From positions 1 through 64,000 of the forward strand of contig JBFJVB010000003.1 in NCBI GenBank assembly GCA_041624435.1: DNA of 64,000 bases. Direction: 5' to 3'. Source of the DNA: Oceanococcus sp041624435 (lineage in GTDB: Bacteria; Pseudomonadota; Gammaproteobacteria; Nevskiales; Oceanococcaceae). Below are positions 8,752-16,747 of the stretch, one piece after another (the first letter of the stretch is position 1; every line of letters starts with the position of its first letter). The position numbers were made by a program, and so were the translations under genes. The notes beneath the pieces were generated by a model. That model saw nothing but the letters and a program-made list of their open reading frames with translations, did not search any database and had not been told where the DNA came from.

Positions 8752-9108
8752 ATGGTGGCAGACAAGAGTAAGACTTCAGGTCTAGACGTTGGCGTGTCCG
8801 CCCTGCCCGATCCGGATCTTGATGCTCTGGACTTCACGGGTGATGAAACCAGCACGGACAATTCCGCGGGCCCACAGGTAGGCGAGCCCTACGACCCTCG
8901 CCCACAGGAAGACTCAGCCCGTCGCACCATCGCGTATCTGCTCATTGCCCTGCTGTGGCTCATCGTGGTCGGCATGCTGATACTGCTCATGTTCGGGGTA
9001 CTGAAAGTGACCGACATGCAAGAATTCGCCGTCCTACTGGGCCCGGTGATCGCTCTGGTGTCCGCAGCGACAGGCTTCTATTACGGCACCAAGTCGCCTG
9101 GCACCTGA
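8752..9108 (+). CDS. Small membrane protein, unknown function
   Basis: A 118-residue protein with an acidic, probably disordered N-terminus (residues 1-60, rich in Asp, Pro and Ser) and two hydrophobic segments: IAYLLIALLWLIVVGMLILL (about 64-83) and EFAVLLGPVIALVSAATGFY (about 93-112). The C-terminus ends GTKSPGT. The helix pair is reminiscent of small holin-like or effector-anchor proteins, but I recognise no family. The ATG at 8752 is chosen over earlier codons because of AAGGAG just upstream. It follows the RHH gene by 25 bp and is likely cotranscribed. Confidence 0.65.
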   Translation: MVADKSKTSGLDVGVSALPDPDLDALDFTGDETSTDNSAGPQVGEPYDPRPQEDSARRTIAYLLIALLWLIVVGMLILLMFGVLKVTDMQEFAVLLGPVIALVSAATGFYYGTKSPGT

Positions 9109-9224
9109 CTTGCCCGGCGGCCTTTGCGGCCCAGCCGACGACACTGGGACTCGAACACCCGCACAATAAAGTGCGTTGAATCGCTGCGTCGTTTAGCATG
9201 CGCAGACTGGTTGATGGGGACGAC

Positions 9225-9635
9225 ATGAATAGCTGGATGGCACCCGCAGTTGCGTGCCTGGTGATGTGGGGACTGAGCCGCTTTTTTCCCAAGCTGGCCA
9301 CCAATCATCTGGACCCGAAAAGCGCCTTCATCTACGAGATCGCCGGCGAGATGATCATCGCCCTCGGGTTCCTGTTCGCGATCGGGTTCAAGCCGGCTTT
9401 CGATCTGCGCGGCACTTCCTTTGCCCTGATTGCCGGCCTGTTCGGCGGTCTGGGGGTGTATTTCTACCTGCTCGCCGCCCAGCGCGGCAACGTCTCCCAG
9501 CTGGTGATCGTCTCTGCCCTCTACCCCATCATCACCGTGCTGCTAGGCGTCACCTTTCTCCAGGAAAGCATCAATTTCAAGCAGGGTCTGGGCGTTGGAT
9601 TCGGCCTGCTGGCCATCATCCTGGTGACCACCTGA
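9225..9635 (+). CDS. EamA-type (DMT superfamily) small membrane protein
   Basis: A 136-residue protein covering a single EamA repeat of five helices, half the size of the usual ten-helix drug/metabolite transporters. Hydrophobic segments lie near residues 4-20, 33-52, 60-78, 84-106 and 115-135. Family signatures are the Trp-Gly-x-x-x-x-x-x-K stretch at the N-terminus, GLGVYFYLLAAQRGNVSQLV, and PIITVLLGVTFLQESI with the conserved Glu. Single-repeat members are thought to work as dimers. The substrate is unknown. A GGGGA site precedes the ATG. Confidence 0.82.
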   Translation: MNSWMAPAVACLVMWGLSRFFPKLATNHLDPKSAFIYEIAGEMIIALGFLFAIGFKPAFDLRGTSFALIAGLFGGLGVYFYLLAAQRGNVSQLVIVSALYPIITVLLGVTFLQESINFKQGLGVGFGLLAIILVTT

Positions 9636-9653
9636 GCCCTGGGAAAAACAGCG

Positions 9654-10097
9654 CTAGGCCCCGGTAACCTTGAGTTTGCTCTGGATAAAATCGGCGTGCG
9701 AAAGGAAGAGCAGCTCCGCAACCCGGCGCATCATGTGCTCTTCGTGACTGTCCAGCACGCCGTCCGCCAGGGCCACGCGCCACAAGGCCTCCAGCAGTGC
9801 GCGCTTTTCCGCGACGCTGGTTCGCCGATTCAGTTCCGCCACGTAGGGGGCCAGGCAGATTGCCGCATCATGCTCGGCCTGGGCCTCTTTGATCAGCACC
9901 TGAGCATCGGCCACCGACAGGCCGAACTGCTGGGCCAGGGCTTGCTCGATCACCTGTAGCTCTTCCGCGGCTAGAGAAAAATCGGCCCGGGCGATTTCCA
10001 CCAGCAGCACGGCGGCAGCCAGACGCGACTGATCCGCCTGTGGCGCATCGATCCTGGCGCCGCCAAACAGTCGACCCAAAACCTCGTGCAATGCCAT
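9654..10097 (-). CDS. TerB-like family protein
   Basis: A 147-residue all-helical protein of the TerB (tellurite resistance B / DjlA N-terminal) superfamily. The two-repeat core is visible: LAAAVLLVEIARADFSLAAE (near 26-45) and LEALWRVALADGVLDSHEEH (near 101-120). Each has the family pattern of an acidic turn (ARAD, ADGVLDSHE) that can bind a metal. Small stand-alone members like this are common and rarely linked to tellurite. It is the last gene of a five-gene minus-strand operon, and its ATG overlaps the upstream stop (TAATG). Confidence 0.85.
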   Translation of the reverse strand: MALHEVLGRLFGGARIDAPQADQSRLAAAVLLVEIARADFSLAAEELQVIEQALAQQFGLSVADAQVLIKEAQAEHDAAICLAPYVAELNRRTSVAEKRALLEALWRVALADGVLDSHEEHMMRRVAELLFLSHADFIQSKLKVTGA

Positions 10098-10813
10098 TAC
10101 AGACCAAAACCCAGGCGCAGGTTATACGAGCTGTTATCGCCGGTCTGGTCCACTTCCAGGACCAGCTGCAATACCAGCAAATCGATTTTCAGTCCGGCAT
10201 AGAGTTTGTTGTTCTTCACATCAACCTCCTCCAGCGTGGCGACATTCGGTTCGGCCCGGCCCCATACCCGGCCCATGCCCGCGTACGGTGTCAGCAACAC
10301 GAAACCTTTGGAGATGGATACATCCAGGGCCCTGGTGCTGAAATCCAGATCATCCGCCCCGACCATCTTGGTATAACTGGCGCGCAGACTCAGGGCCGGC
10401 GAGATCAAGCCGCCTTCGGCAAAGGCATAGCGCAGTTCCCCGCCAAAAACCTCGACATTGGTCGTTGGCGAATCGGCGAAAAACGCCCCCACATCCAGGC
10501 CCGCAATCAGACCTTTGCCGGCCGAGACGCCGAGCAACGGCAGCTCGCCAATCTTCTCACCGGCCGTGATCCGTCGCCAGGCATCTTCGTGCTCGGTCGC
10601 CGTGTAGCTGAGCAGCGCATTGGCATGAAACCCCAGCAGCCCGAGGGGCGCTGCCGGCCCCAGTGGCTTGTAACTGAAGGCCGCCGTCAGGTCCTCGCTG
10701 ATTTCCGCCAGATCGGCCTGACCGCTCGGACCCGGCTGACGGATTCTGATGTCATCGGCCCAGGCGCCCCCACTGACCAGCACCAGAACGATCGCTCCCA
10801 CTGTAGTTTTCAT
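10097..10813 (-). CDS. Outer-membrane beta-barrel protein, unknown function
   Basis: A 238-residue exported protein. Residues 1-19 form a signal peptide (cleavage after AWA). The rest alternates hydrophobic and polar residues as amphipathic strands, for example LDVSISKGFVLLTPYAGMG and LYAGLKIDLLVLQLVLEVDQ, and ends in a strand terminating with aromatic/Leu residues (NLRLGFGL), which suits outer-membrane insertion. About eight to ten strands would fit. No family is recognised with confidence. It lies between a hydrolase gene and terB in an operon led by an SH3-domain protein and a cation antiporter. Confidence 0.65.
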   Translation of the reverse strand: MKTTVGAIVLVLVSGGAWADDIRIRQPGPSGQADLAEISEDLTAAFSYKPLGPAAPLGLLGFHANALLSYTATEHEDAWRRITAGEKIGELPLLGVSAGKGLIAGLDVGAFFADSPTTNVEVFGGELRYAFAEGGLISPALSLRASYTKMVGADDLDFSTRALDVSISKGFVLLTPYAGMGRVWGRAEPNVATLEEVDVKNNKLYAGLKIDLLVLQLVLEVDQTGDNSSYNLRLGFGL

Positions 10814-10818
10814 CGTTG

Positions 10819-11523
10819 TTATTCACCCTGTTGGATCCTGGCCCCGCCTGCCGTGATCTGCTCGCTCAGCCAGCTGGGGACCACATTGCGCAAAATACCC
10901 AATTGACCATGAAAAAAATGCCCCACACCCTCCGCGCTGACCCACTGCGGCGGCGAACGCAAGGCCTGAGCCCGGGCCTTCGTGTCCGCGTAGGACACCA
11001 CCTCGTCCGCGGTCCCGTGCACGACCAGCCAGGGACAGTGGGGCACCGGCACCGGCCCATCGCCGGCATACATCAGCGGCGGCGCGATGGTGACCAAGCC
11101 AGCAATTTCCGGACGTCGCGCTGCCACGGTCAATGCAACATAGGCGCCGAAGGAAAAGCCCAGCAGCACGGCCGGCAACCCTGGATACTCGGCGCTAAGC
11201 AGCTTCAGCAGGAAAACTGCATCATCGGCTTCGCCCTCACCCTGGGCATGCTCACCGGTGCTGTCCCCCACGCCACGAAACTGAAAGCGCAAGGCCGCGC
11301 AGCCCTGGGCCAGGGCGATGCGCGACAGGGTATAGACCACCTTGTTGTCCATCGTTCCCTGATACAAGGGATGCGGATGGCAGATCAGTGCGACCGCCAC
11401 CGGCGCCGTTGCCGGCATTTCCAGCCGATACTCGATCACGGTCTGCGGCCCCTGGATCAGGCCTTTTTCAGCTTGGCCCGGAGCCAGACTCGGCAGCGTC
11501 TTTTCAGGCGGCTTCGACGTCAC
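10819..11523 (-). CDS. Alpha/beta hydrolase
   Basis: A 234-residue alpha/beta hydrolase of the dienelactone-hydrolase-like type with the well-conserved opening HPHPLYQGTMDNKVV. The nucleophile elbow is GFSFGAYVAL (Ser near residue 123). The acid is likely the Asp in HGTADEVV and the catalytic His lies in GVGHFFHG. The substrate is unknown, and homologues are often just annotated as hydrolases. The frame is open from 11643, but a GTG at 11523 with GGAGGA six bases upstream fits best and overlaps the antiporter stop by 20 bp, so translation is probably coupled. Confidence 0.87.
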   Translation of the reverse strand: MTSKPPEKTLPSLAPGQAEKGLIQGPQTVIEYRLEMPATAPVAVALICHPHPLYQGTMDNKVVYTLSRIALAQGCAALRFQFRGVGDSTGEHAQGEGEADDAVFLLKLLSAEYPGLPAVLLGFSFGAYVALTVAARRPEIAGLVTIAPPLMYAGDGPVPVPHCPWLVVHGTADEVVSYADTKARAQALRSPPQWVSAEGVGHFFHGQLGILRNVVPSWLSEQITAGGARIQQGE

Positions 11524-13342
11524 CGCGATCCTCCCTGGCGGGTTTGGGCTTGAGCGCTTTGGACGGTGGCGCGTAGTAGATGACCGTATCGCCCGGCTGC
11601 GGACGGATCGGACTGAGCGGTGCGTGGAACAACATGCGACCACCCTTCTGGATCATACCAATCGGAATCGATTCTCCCGCCACGTCAGCCAGAAAACTCT
11701 CCCAGCTGTAGGTGTCGGTGATGCGGGTCTTGCTGAAACTCCAGCCCTGGAAGTGGCGGCGCCACAGCTCTTCGTATTGCGAATTATTCGAAAACGCCAT
11801 CACCCCGGTCAGGGGTTTGGCCACATGCCGCCGTTTATGCGATTCCTCAGCCGCATACATCGGCAGCTGGAAGACTTTCTCGCGCCCCAGTTCGGCGGAA
11901 AAATGCCGGCAGACCAGGGCGTTATAGGCATCGTTGCTGGTGGCCGAGAGCACGCAGTTCACGCTGGCCATTTCCAGGCCCTGCTGCAGTTCTTCGGAGA
12001 GAATTTCCCCGTACTTGACCGGCACGCCGGCCAGGCGGGCTTCGCGCAGGCGGTGCCAGGAGTTGTCGACCAGCAGGATATTCCCGGAAAGCTCTCGATT
12101 CAGCATCTGTGCCAGGGCGATGGTCCAGGGCGAGGCCCCGACGAGCAGGACCGTGTTCGGCGAAACCGTCAGATCCATGCGTCTGGCCAGCCAGGAAATC
12201 GTGAAGCCATGACAGATGACGGTGGCAAATACCAGGGCAAATACCAGAGGCGCCAGCAGCTCGCCGTCGGGAAACCCGGCCGCGACGAGATCGGGGCCGA
12301 ACACGCCCGCCACCGCGGCGGCGACGATCCCGCGCGGCGCGATCCACGCCACCAGCAGCCGTTCGGACCAGCGCATATCCGTCCACAAGGTCGCAAGCAG
12401 AACCGCCGCCGGGCGCACCACGAACATCAAGGCCAGAATCAGCGCGGCCGCGCGCCAATCCAGCGTGCCGATAATCGCCGGATCAATGTCGGCCGTGAGC
12501 AGCACGAAGACCGACGACACCAGCATCAAGGTGATGTATTCCTTGAACCGGCGCATTTCCTCCATGCTGGGCAAATCCATATTGCCCATCGCCAGCCCCA
12601 TCACCGTGACGGCCAGCAGGCCGGCTTCATGCTGCATGTGATTGGCCAGCACGAACACCACCAGCACGCTGGCCAGGGTACAAGGCGCTTTGAGGTATTC
12701 GGGGATGGCGCTGCTATTGAAGGCGCGGCCAAGCAGCCAGGCCACTCCGCCGCCCAGCCCGATGCCCGCCACCAGCGCGCGAAACAGGCCGCTGAGCAAG
12801 CCGCTGTCAGCGGAAGGGTCGCTGAGCACGAACACCTGAAAGATCAGCACCGCAGCCAGGGCGCCTACCGGGTCGTTGATGATCCCTTCCCATTTGAGGT
12901 ACGAGGCGGTGCGCCGGTTCAGCCGGGCCTGCCGCAGCAGCGGCATGATCACGGTGGGGCCGGTGACCACGATGATGGCGCCAAACACCATCGCCACCGG
13001 CACCGACAGGCCGCCGATCCAGTGTGCGGCCAGCGAACCGAAGATAAAGCTCAGCAGGGCGCCCACCGAGACCAAGCGCTTGACCCCCGAGGCGGCCGAG
13101 CTCAACTCATGCCAGTGGAGATTCAAGCCCCCTTCGAACAGGATGATCGCGACGCACAGCGAGACCACAGGGCGAAAAATATCCCCGAGCACCACCGACG
13201 GATCGACCACCTGAAACACCGGCCCGATCAGCAAGCCGGCCGCAGCAAACAGCACGATGGCGGGCAGGCGCCAGCGCCAGGCCAGCCACTGGGCCAGAAC
13301 GCCCAGGGCGAAAATCAGAACAATCAGATCAGCAGTTGGCAC
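11504..13342 (-). CDS. CPA-type sodium (or potassium)/proton antiporter with TrkA-N domain
   Basis: A 612-residue monovalent cation:proton antiporter. About twelve membrane segments fill residues 1-400. They include LFEGGLNLHWHEL (near 70-82), VTGPTVIMPLLRQARLNRR and YLKWEGIINDPVGALAAVL, which carries the Asn-Asp ion-binding pair. A Rossmann-like TrkA-N domain follows (TVLLVGASPWTIALAQMLN, near 405-423) that may sense a nucleotide. The C-terminus could be a TrkA-C-like domain (GDTVIYYAPP). Translation starts at a GTG with AAGGGTG upstream. It is the second gene of the operon, 33 bp after the SH3-protein gene. Confidence 0.9.
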   Translation of the reverse strand: MPTADLIVLIFALGVLAQWLAWRWRLPAIVLFAAAGLLIGPVFQVVDPSVVLGDIFRPVVSLCVAIILFEGGLNLHWHELSSAASGVKRLVSVGALLSFIFGSLAAHWIGGLSVPVAMVFGAIIVVTGPTVIMPLLRQARLNRRTASYLKWEGIINDPVGALAAVLIFQVFVLSDPSADSGLLSGLFRALVAGIGLGGGVAWLLGRAFNSSAIPEYLKAPCTLASVLVVFVLANHMQHEAGLLAVTVMGLAMGNMDLPSMEEMRRFKEYITLMLVSSVFVLLTADIDPAIIGTLDWRAAALILALMFVVRPAAVLLATLWTDMRWSERLLVAWIAPRGIVAAAVAGVFGPDLVAAGFPDGELLAPLVFALVFATVICHGFTISWLARRMDLTVSPNTVLLVGASPWTIALAQMLNRELSGNILLVDNSWHRLREARLAGVPVKYGEILSEELQQGLEMASVNCVLSATSNDAYNALVCRHFSAELGREKVFQLPMYAAEESHKRRHVAKPLTGVMAFSNNSQYEELWRRHFQGWSFSKTRITDTYSWESFLADVAGESIPIGMIQKGGRMLFHAPLSPIRPQPGDTVIYYAPPSKALKPKPAREDRGDVEAA

Positions 13343-13375
13343 GCGTATTCACCCTTAATCCCCCTAGACAGCCGG

Positions 13376-14035
13376 CTAGAAACCCGACCAGCCATCACGT
13401 CTGGGTCGAAGATACGGTATGACCAGACCAAGTAACAGGCCTGCGAGCAAAATCCCCGCTCCCAGGATCAGCTGCGCGCGACGCACATCCAGCGTATCCA
13501 GTTCGAGTTGCAGTTCCGCGCGCTGCTGTTCGGCTTGCTGCAATTGCAGTTTCAGGCTGTCGTTCTGATCCAGAATGGCCAAGGAATCCGCGGCGGCCGT
13601 GCTCACCCGTTGCAGCTCCTGATCCAGGCTTTCGGCGCTGCTGCTGAGCGCAGTATGCTCGGCCTGCAGGTTTTCGTGCTCCTGCTGCAAAGCGGTCAGT
13701 TCCTGTTCCAGGGTCTGTTGCCGTGCCAGCGCCTGATCGCGCTCAGCCTGAGCCGCGGCCAGTAACTCCCGTGCGACCGGCTCGTCCTGCACGAAACGCG
13801 ACAGCACCCAGCCTTCCTTGCCCTTGGGTGTGCGAATCTTCACGTAGCCCGGTTCGCGGCCCAGCACGGTCAGACGAGTCCCGCTTTTCACCGCGGCGAT
13901 AATGCCTGGCCGGGGACCGGGGCCGGAGCGCACATTGATCGGCAATTCATCGCTCACAATGACGGTCTCGGCCTGGCTGGCCGGATGCCAGAACAGGGCG
14001 ACCAGCAGAAACCAGGGTATCAGTGCTTTCATCAT
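13376..14035 (-). CDS. TIGR04211 family SH3 domain protein (YgiM-like)
   Basis: A 219-residue exported membrane-anchored protein in the architecture of E. coli YgiM. It has a signal peptide (residues 1-22), a bacterial SH3 domain (near 26-85, with INVRSGPGPRPGIIAAVKSG and GWVLSRFV), a long coiled coil rich in Gln, Glu and Leu (near 90-185), a C-terminal membrane helix (LILGAGILLAGLLLGLVIPY) and a basic tail. The role is presumed to be in the cell envelope. It is the first gene of a five-gene minus-strand operon and faces tatD across a 213 bp divergent region. Confidence 0.88.
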   Translation of the reverse strand: MMKALIPWFLLVALFWHPASQAETVIVSDELPINVRSGPGPRPGIIAAVKSGTRLTVLGREPGYVKIRTPKGKEGWVLSRFVQDEPVARELLAAAQAERDQALARQQTLEQELTALQQEHENLQAEHTALSSSAESLDQELQRVSTAAADSLAILDQNDSLKLQLQQAEQQRAELQLELDTLDVRRAQLILGAGILLAGLLLGLVIPYLRPRRDGWSGF

Positions 14036-14248
14036 ACTTTTCTTGTGTTCGTCTGACCGTGAACCCGGCCCACCGCCGGTACGGCATCAAGGCCAGTCTG
14101 GGTATACTGCGCCCGCTCCACGGGGCCCTTTCGGGATGCCCGCCAGGCGCAACGATTTGAAGCCAACGCCCGCCCGGAGCATCGCCGTGCCCCGGCGCTT
14201 AGCTTACTTGCTCCGACCAGAATATTCTCCATCAATCACCCTGAACCT

Positions 14249-15040
14249 ATGCTCGAACTGACCGATATCGGCGCCAACCTGCACCATGAAAGCTTTGCCG
14301 AAGACCGCGACGAGGTCCTGAGGCGCGCGCGCGCCGCCGGAGTCACCCGGCTCCTGGTCACCGGCAGCTGCCTGGAAAGCGCCCTGGGCGCGGTCGCCAT
14401 GAGCGGCTCGGTTGCAGGCCTGGAGCTGTATGCCACCGCCGGCTTGCACCCGCATCATGCCAGCGACTGGAACGCTGAGCTGGCCATGCGGTTCCGTGAG
14501 CTGGCCGGGCACCCACGCGTGGTCTCCCTGGGCGAATGCGGTCTGGATTATCACCGCAATTTCTCGCCCCGCGATGACCAGCTGCACGCCTTTGCAGAAC
14601 AACTGGATCTGGCCGTGGCCACCCAGATGCCGCTGTTCCTGCACCAGCGCGATGCACATGAGGATTTCCTGCGCCTGCTGAAACCACGCCTGCCCGAGTT
14701 GAACGGCGTGGTGGTGCACTGTTTTACCGGCAGCGCCGCAGAACTGGAAGCTTACATCGAGCTGGATCTGTACGTCGGCATCACCGGCTGGATCTGCGAT
14801 GAGCGGCGCGGCAGCCACCTGGTGGACTGCGTTGGCGAGATTCCCGACACGCGCCTGCTGATTGAAACCGACGCGCCCTATCTGCTGCCCCGCAACCTGC
14901 GTCCCCGCCCCAAATCACGCCGCAATGAACCGATGTATCTGCCCGCTGTGGCGCAGGCCGTGGCCGAAGCCCGGGCGCAGAGCCTGGAGCACATCGCCGC
15001 GGTCACGACGGCCAACAGCCGGCGGCTGTTCGGTCTGTAA
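14249..15040 (+). CDS. tatD: TatD family 3'-5' DNase/exonuclease
   Basis: A 263-residue TIM-barrel metallohydrolase. It matches E. coli TatD rather than YcfH or YjjV, because it opens with DIGANLHHESFAEDRDEV where the others have D-x-H-x-H. Metal ligands are visible in GLHPHHA, GECGLDYHRNFSP, FLHQRDAHEDF, VVHCFTGS and LIETDAPYL, and ITGWICDERRG is specific to this subgroup. TatD is a cytosolic magnesium-dependent exonuclease linked to DNA repair of oxidative damage, not to Tat export itself. It is monocistronic, with a possible minus-ten TATACT near 14103 and a leader of about 130 nt. Confidence 0.92.
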   Translation: MLELTDIGANLHHESFAEDRDEVLRRARAAGVTRLLVTGSCLESALGAVAMSGSVAGLELYATAGLHPHHASDWNAELAMRFRELAGHPRVVSLGECGLDYHRNFSPRDDQLHAFAEQLDLAVATQMPLFLHQRDAHEDFLRLLKPRLPELNGVVVHCFTGSAAELEAYIELDLYVGITGWICDERRGSHLVDCVGEIPDTRLLIETDAPYLLPRNLRPRPKSRRNEPMYLPAVAQAVAEARAQSLEHIAAVTTANSRRLFGL

Positions 15041-15085
15041 GGACAGGCCGCCGCACCGATTTGGTGCGAAACAGCCCTGTTTTCC

Positions 15086-15100
15086 TGGCATGGAGATTGC
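15086..15100 (+). promoter_or_regulatory. Candidate sigma-54 promoter
   Basis: TGGCATGGAGATTGC has the GG-N10-GC spacing required for RpoN promoters and matches TGGCAC-N5-TTGC at all but one position. It lies 41 bp before the start codon of the lysyl-oxidase-domain gene on the same strand. No enhancer site was identified. Confidence 0.4.
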
Positions 15101-15140
15101 GAGTGGCGGATGCATTGTCATTCAATATCTGGAGTCATGC

Positions 15141-16718
15141 ATGCGAAACCCCGCCCTTCCGGGCCGCCGCCACGCGGCCCTCGCCTTGGCCTGCGTCAGC
15201 CTGCTGCTGCCGCAAGCCCATGCGCAAACCGCTGGAGTTACGCCAACGGGTCAAGCCGGTGGCGGCGAAGATCCGAGCAAACACTACCGTGAGACCATGG
15301 CCAAAGATGGCTTGATGGAACTCGAGGAAGCCTTTTTCTGGGATCATTCCGCCACCTTTGATGGCAGCGTCGCCAGCTCGGCGGCCTGCACCGAAACCAC
15401 CTGCGGCCACTATACGATCGACCTGGCCGATGGCGGCGCGCGACTGCGCGTGGGCATTGCCACCGCGGAGCGGACCGACACCTTTGTCGTGGATGTCTTT
15501 GCCCCGGACGGCAGCCTGGCGGGCAGCACCCGCAACACCAACCAGTTCAACTCCGAGGCCTTCATCGAGGCACCGGCTGCGGGCACCTGGACGATCCTGG
15601 TGCGTCCGGAAGCCGTGACCCGCGCCAGTTACCGCCTGCGGGCCAAACTGGAGTACACCAAGGCGGAGGAACGGCTCCTCACCAGCAGCGAAAACCGCCG
15701 CCCCCTGTACCCGAACCTGCGCACCGTACCGCCCTTCGAGTTCACCTTCACCGCACCGCTGAACCCCTTGAACGGCTTGTATCCGCCCGACGCCGCCAAT
15801 CCCCCGGCCTCGGTGGCCGGCCAGTCGGCAGTATCGTGCACCGCCGATGAAGCGGCACCACATGCCGCGGGGGGCGCCGATGCGGTGCATTGCCTGCGCC
15901 TGACCTCCGGCCCCATCAATATCGGCGAAGGCATTTACGACATGCGTTTCCGGCTGATCGATGATTTCATCGCCGGCACCGCGCAGCTGAACCCCGAAGA
16001 AGCCTTGTCGCGGGTGGTGGTCGGCGACATGCAACAGGCGGTGCATTACACCGATGGTTCGGTGGAATTCATCCAGGCCGGGAGCTATTCGTTCCACCCA
16101 ACCCACGGTCATTTCCACGACGACTACATCCTCAGCTACTACCTGTACAAGGTCACCGACCCGCAGTCGGGGGAACTGACCAAGGCAGGCGCGGGCTCGA
16201 AATCCGGTTTCTGTCCCGCCGATCAGCTGTGGGGCAACTGGGAGCAGTTCAATCAGGGCACGGAAGTCCCCGGCGGCGACTCACCCGGCGGCAACTGCTT
16301 TTCGCCAAACAATGGCGTCATGGGGCTATCGGTAGGCTGGGGTGATATCTACCGCTGGCAGCGGCCGGGTCAGTATGTGGAATTCGCCGGCCAGGGCAAT
16401 GGGCGCTATGTGGTCCAGGCCATGGTCGACGAATACAACAACGTCATCGAGCTGGACGAGACCGACAATGTCTCCTATGCCTATCTGGAAATTCAGGGCG
16501 AGACCATCGAAATTCTGGAGCGTGGCTGGGGCGAGTCCCCCTGGGATAGCCGCAAAGTCGTATTCAGCGGCCCGCACCCCACGCAGCGCGATGAAAGCGC
16601 CCCGGCGCTGGCCGGCTCGGCGCGCGCTGTGAGCGTTCCCGCCAGCGCCGGCGGCAGCGCCGGCTGGCTGCTGCTGGGTCTGCTCGGCGGGGCATGGCGG
16701 CGGCGGGCTGGCCGCTAG
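15141..16718 (+). CDS. Secreted lysyl-oxidase-domain protein with GlyGly-CTERM tail
   Basis: A 525-residue exported protein. The signal peptide spans residues 1-29 (ends QAHAQ). A beta-sandwich pre-peptidase-like region follows at about 55-175 (DTFVVDVFAPDGSLAGSTRN, then GTWTILVRPEAVTRASYRL). The C-terminal half resembles the lysyl oxidase domain (PF01186), with a copper-site motif FHPTHGHFHDDYIL near 316-330, then GSKSGFCPADQ, GLSVGWGDIYRW and YNNVIELDETDNVSY. The last 22 residues (SAGGSAGWLLLGLLGGAWRR plus a basic end) look like a GlyGly-CTERM sorting signal, cleaved by rhombosortase. GGAG precedes the ATG at 15141. Whether the enzyme is active, and on what, is unknown. Confidence 0.82.
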   Translation: MRNPALPGRRHAALALACVSLLLPQAHAQTAGVTPTGQAGGGEDPSKHYRETMAKDGLMELEEAFFWDHSATFDGSVASSAACTETTCGHYTIDLADGGARLRVGIATAERTDTFVVDVFAPDGSLAGSTRNTNQFNSEAFIEAPAAGTWTILVRPEAVTRASYRLRAKLEYTKAEERLLTSSENRRPLYPNLRTVPPFEFTFTAPLNPLNGLYPPDAANPPASVAGQSAVSCTADEAAPHAAGGADAVHCLRLTSGPINIGEGIYDMRFRLIDDFIAGTAQLNPEEALSRVVVGDMQQAVHYTDGSVEFIQAGSYSFHPTHGHFHDDYILSYYLYKVTDPQSGELTKAGAGSKSGFCPADQLWGNWEQFNQGTEVPGGDSPGGNCFSPNNGVMGLSVGWGDIYRWQRPGQYVEFAGQGNGRYVVQAMVDEYNNVIELDETDNVSYAYLEIQGETIEILERGWGESPWDSRKVVFSGPHPTQRDESAPALAGSARAVSVPASAGGSAGWLLLGLLGGAWRRRAGR

Positions 16719-16747
16719 CACCAGCCGCCGGGCATCGCCCGGGCTGA

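Noticed and set aside
11624..13435. 603-codon plus-strand open frame antisense to the CPA antiporter
   Set aside because: His/Gln/Arg-rich shadow translation typical of the complement of a membrane-protein gene; the minus-strand gene has clear family motifs.
14091..14115. Sigma-70-like promoter for tatD (TATACT near 14103)
   Set aside because: The minus-ten is good, but no minus-35 at a fitting distance and the TG extension is one base off; kept only as a remark.
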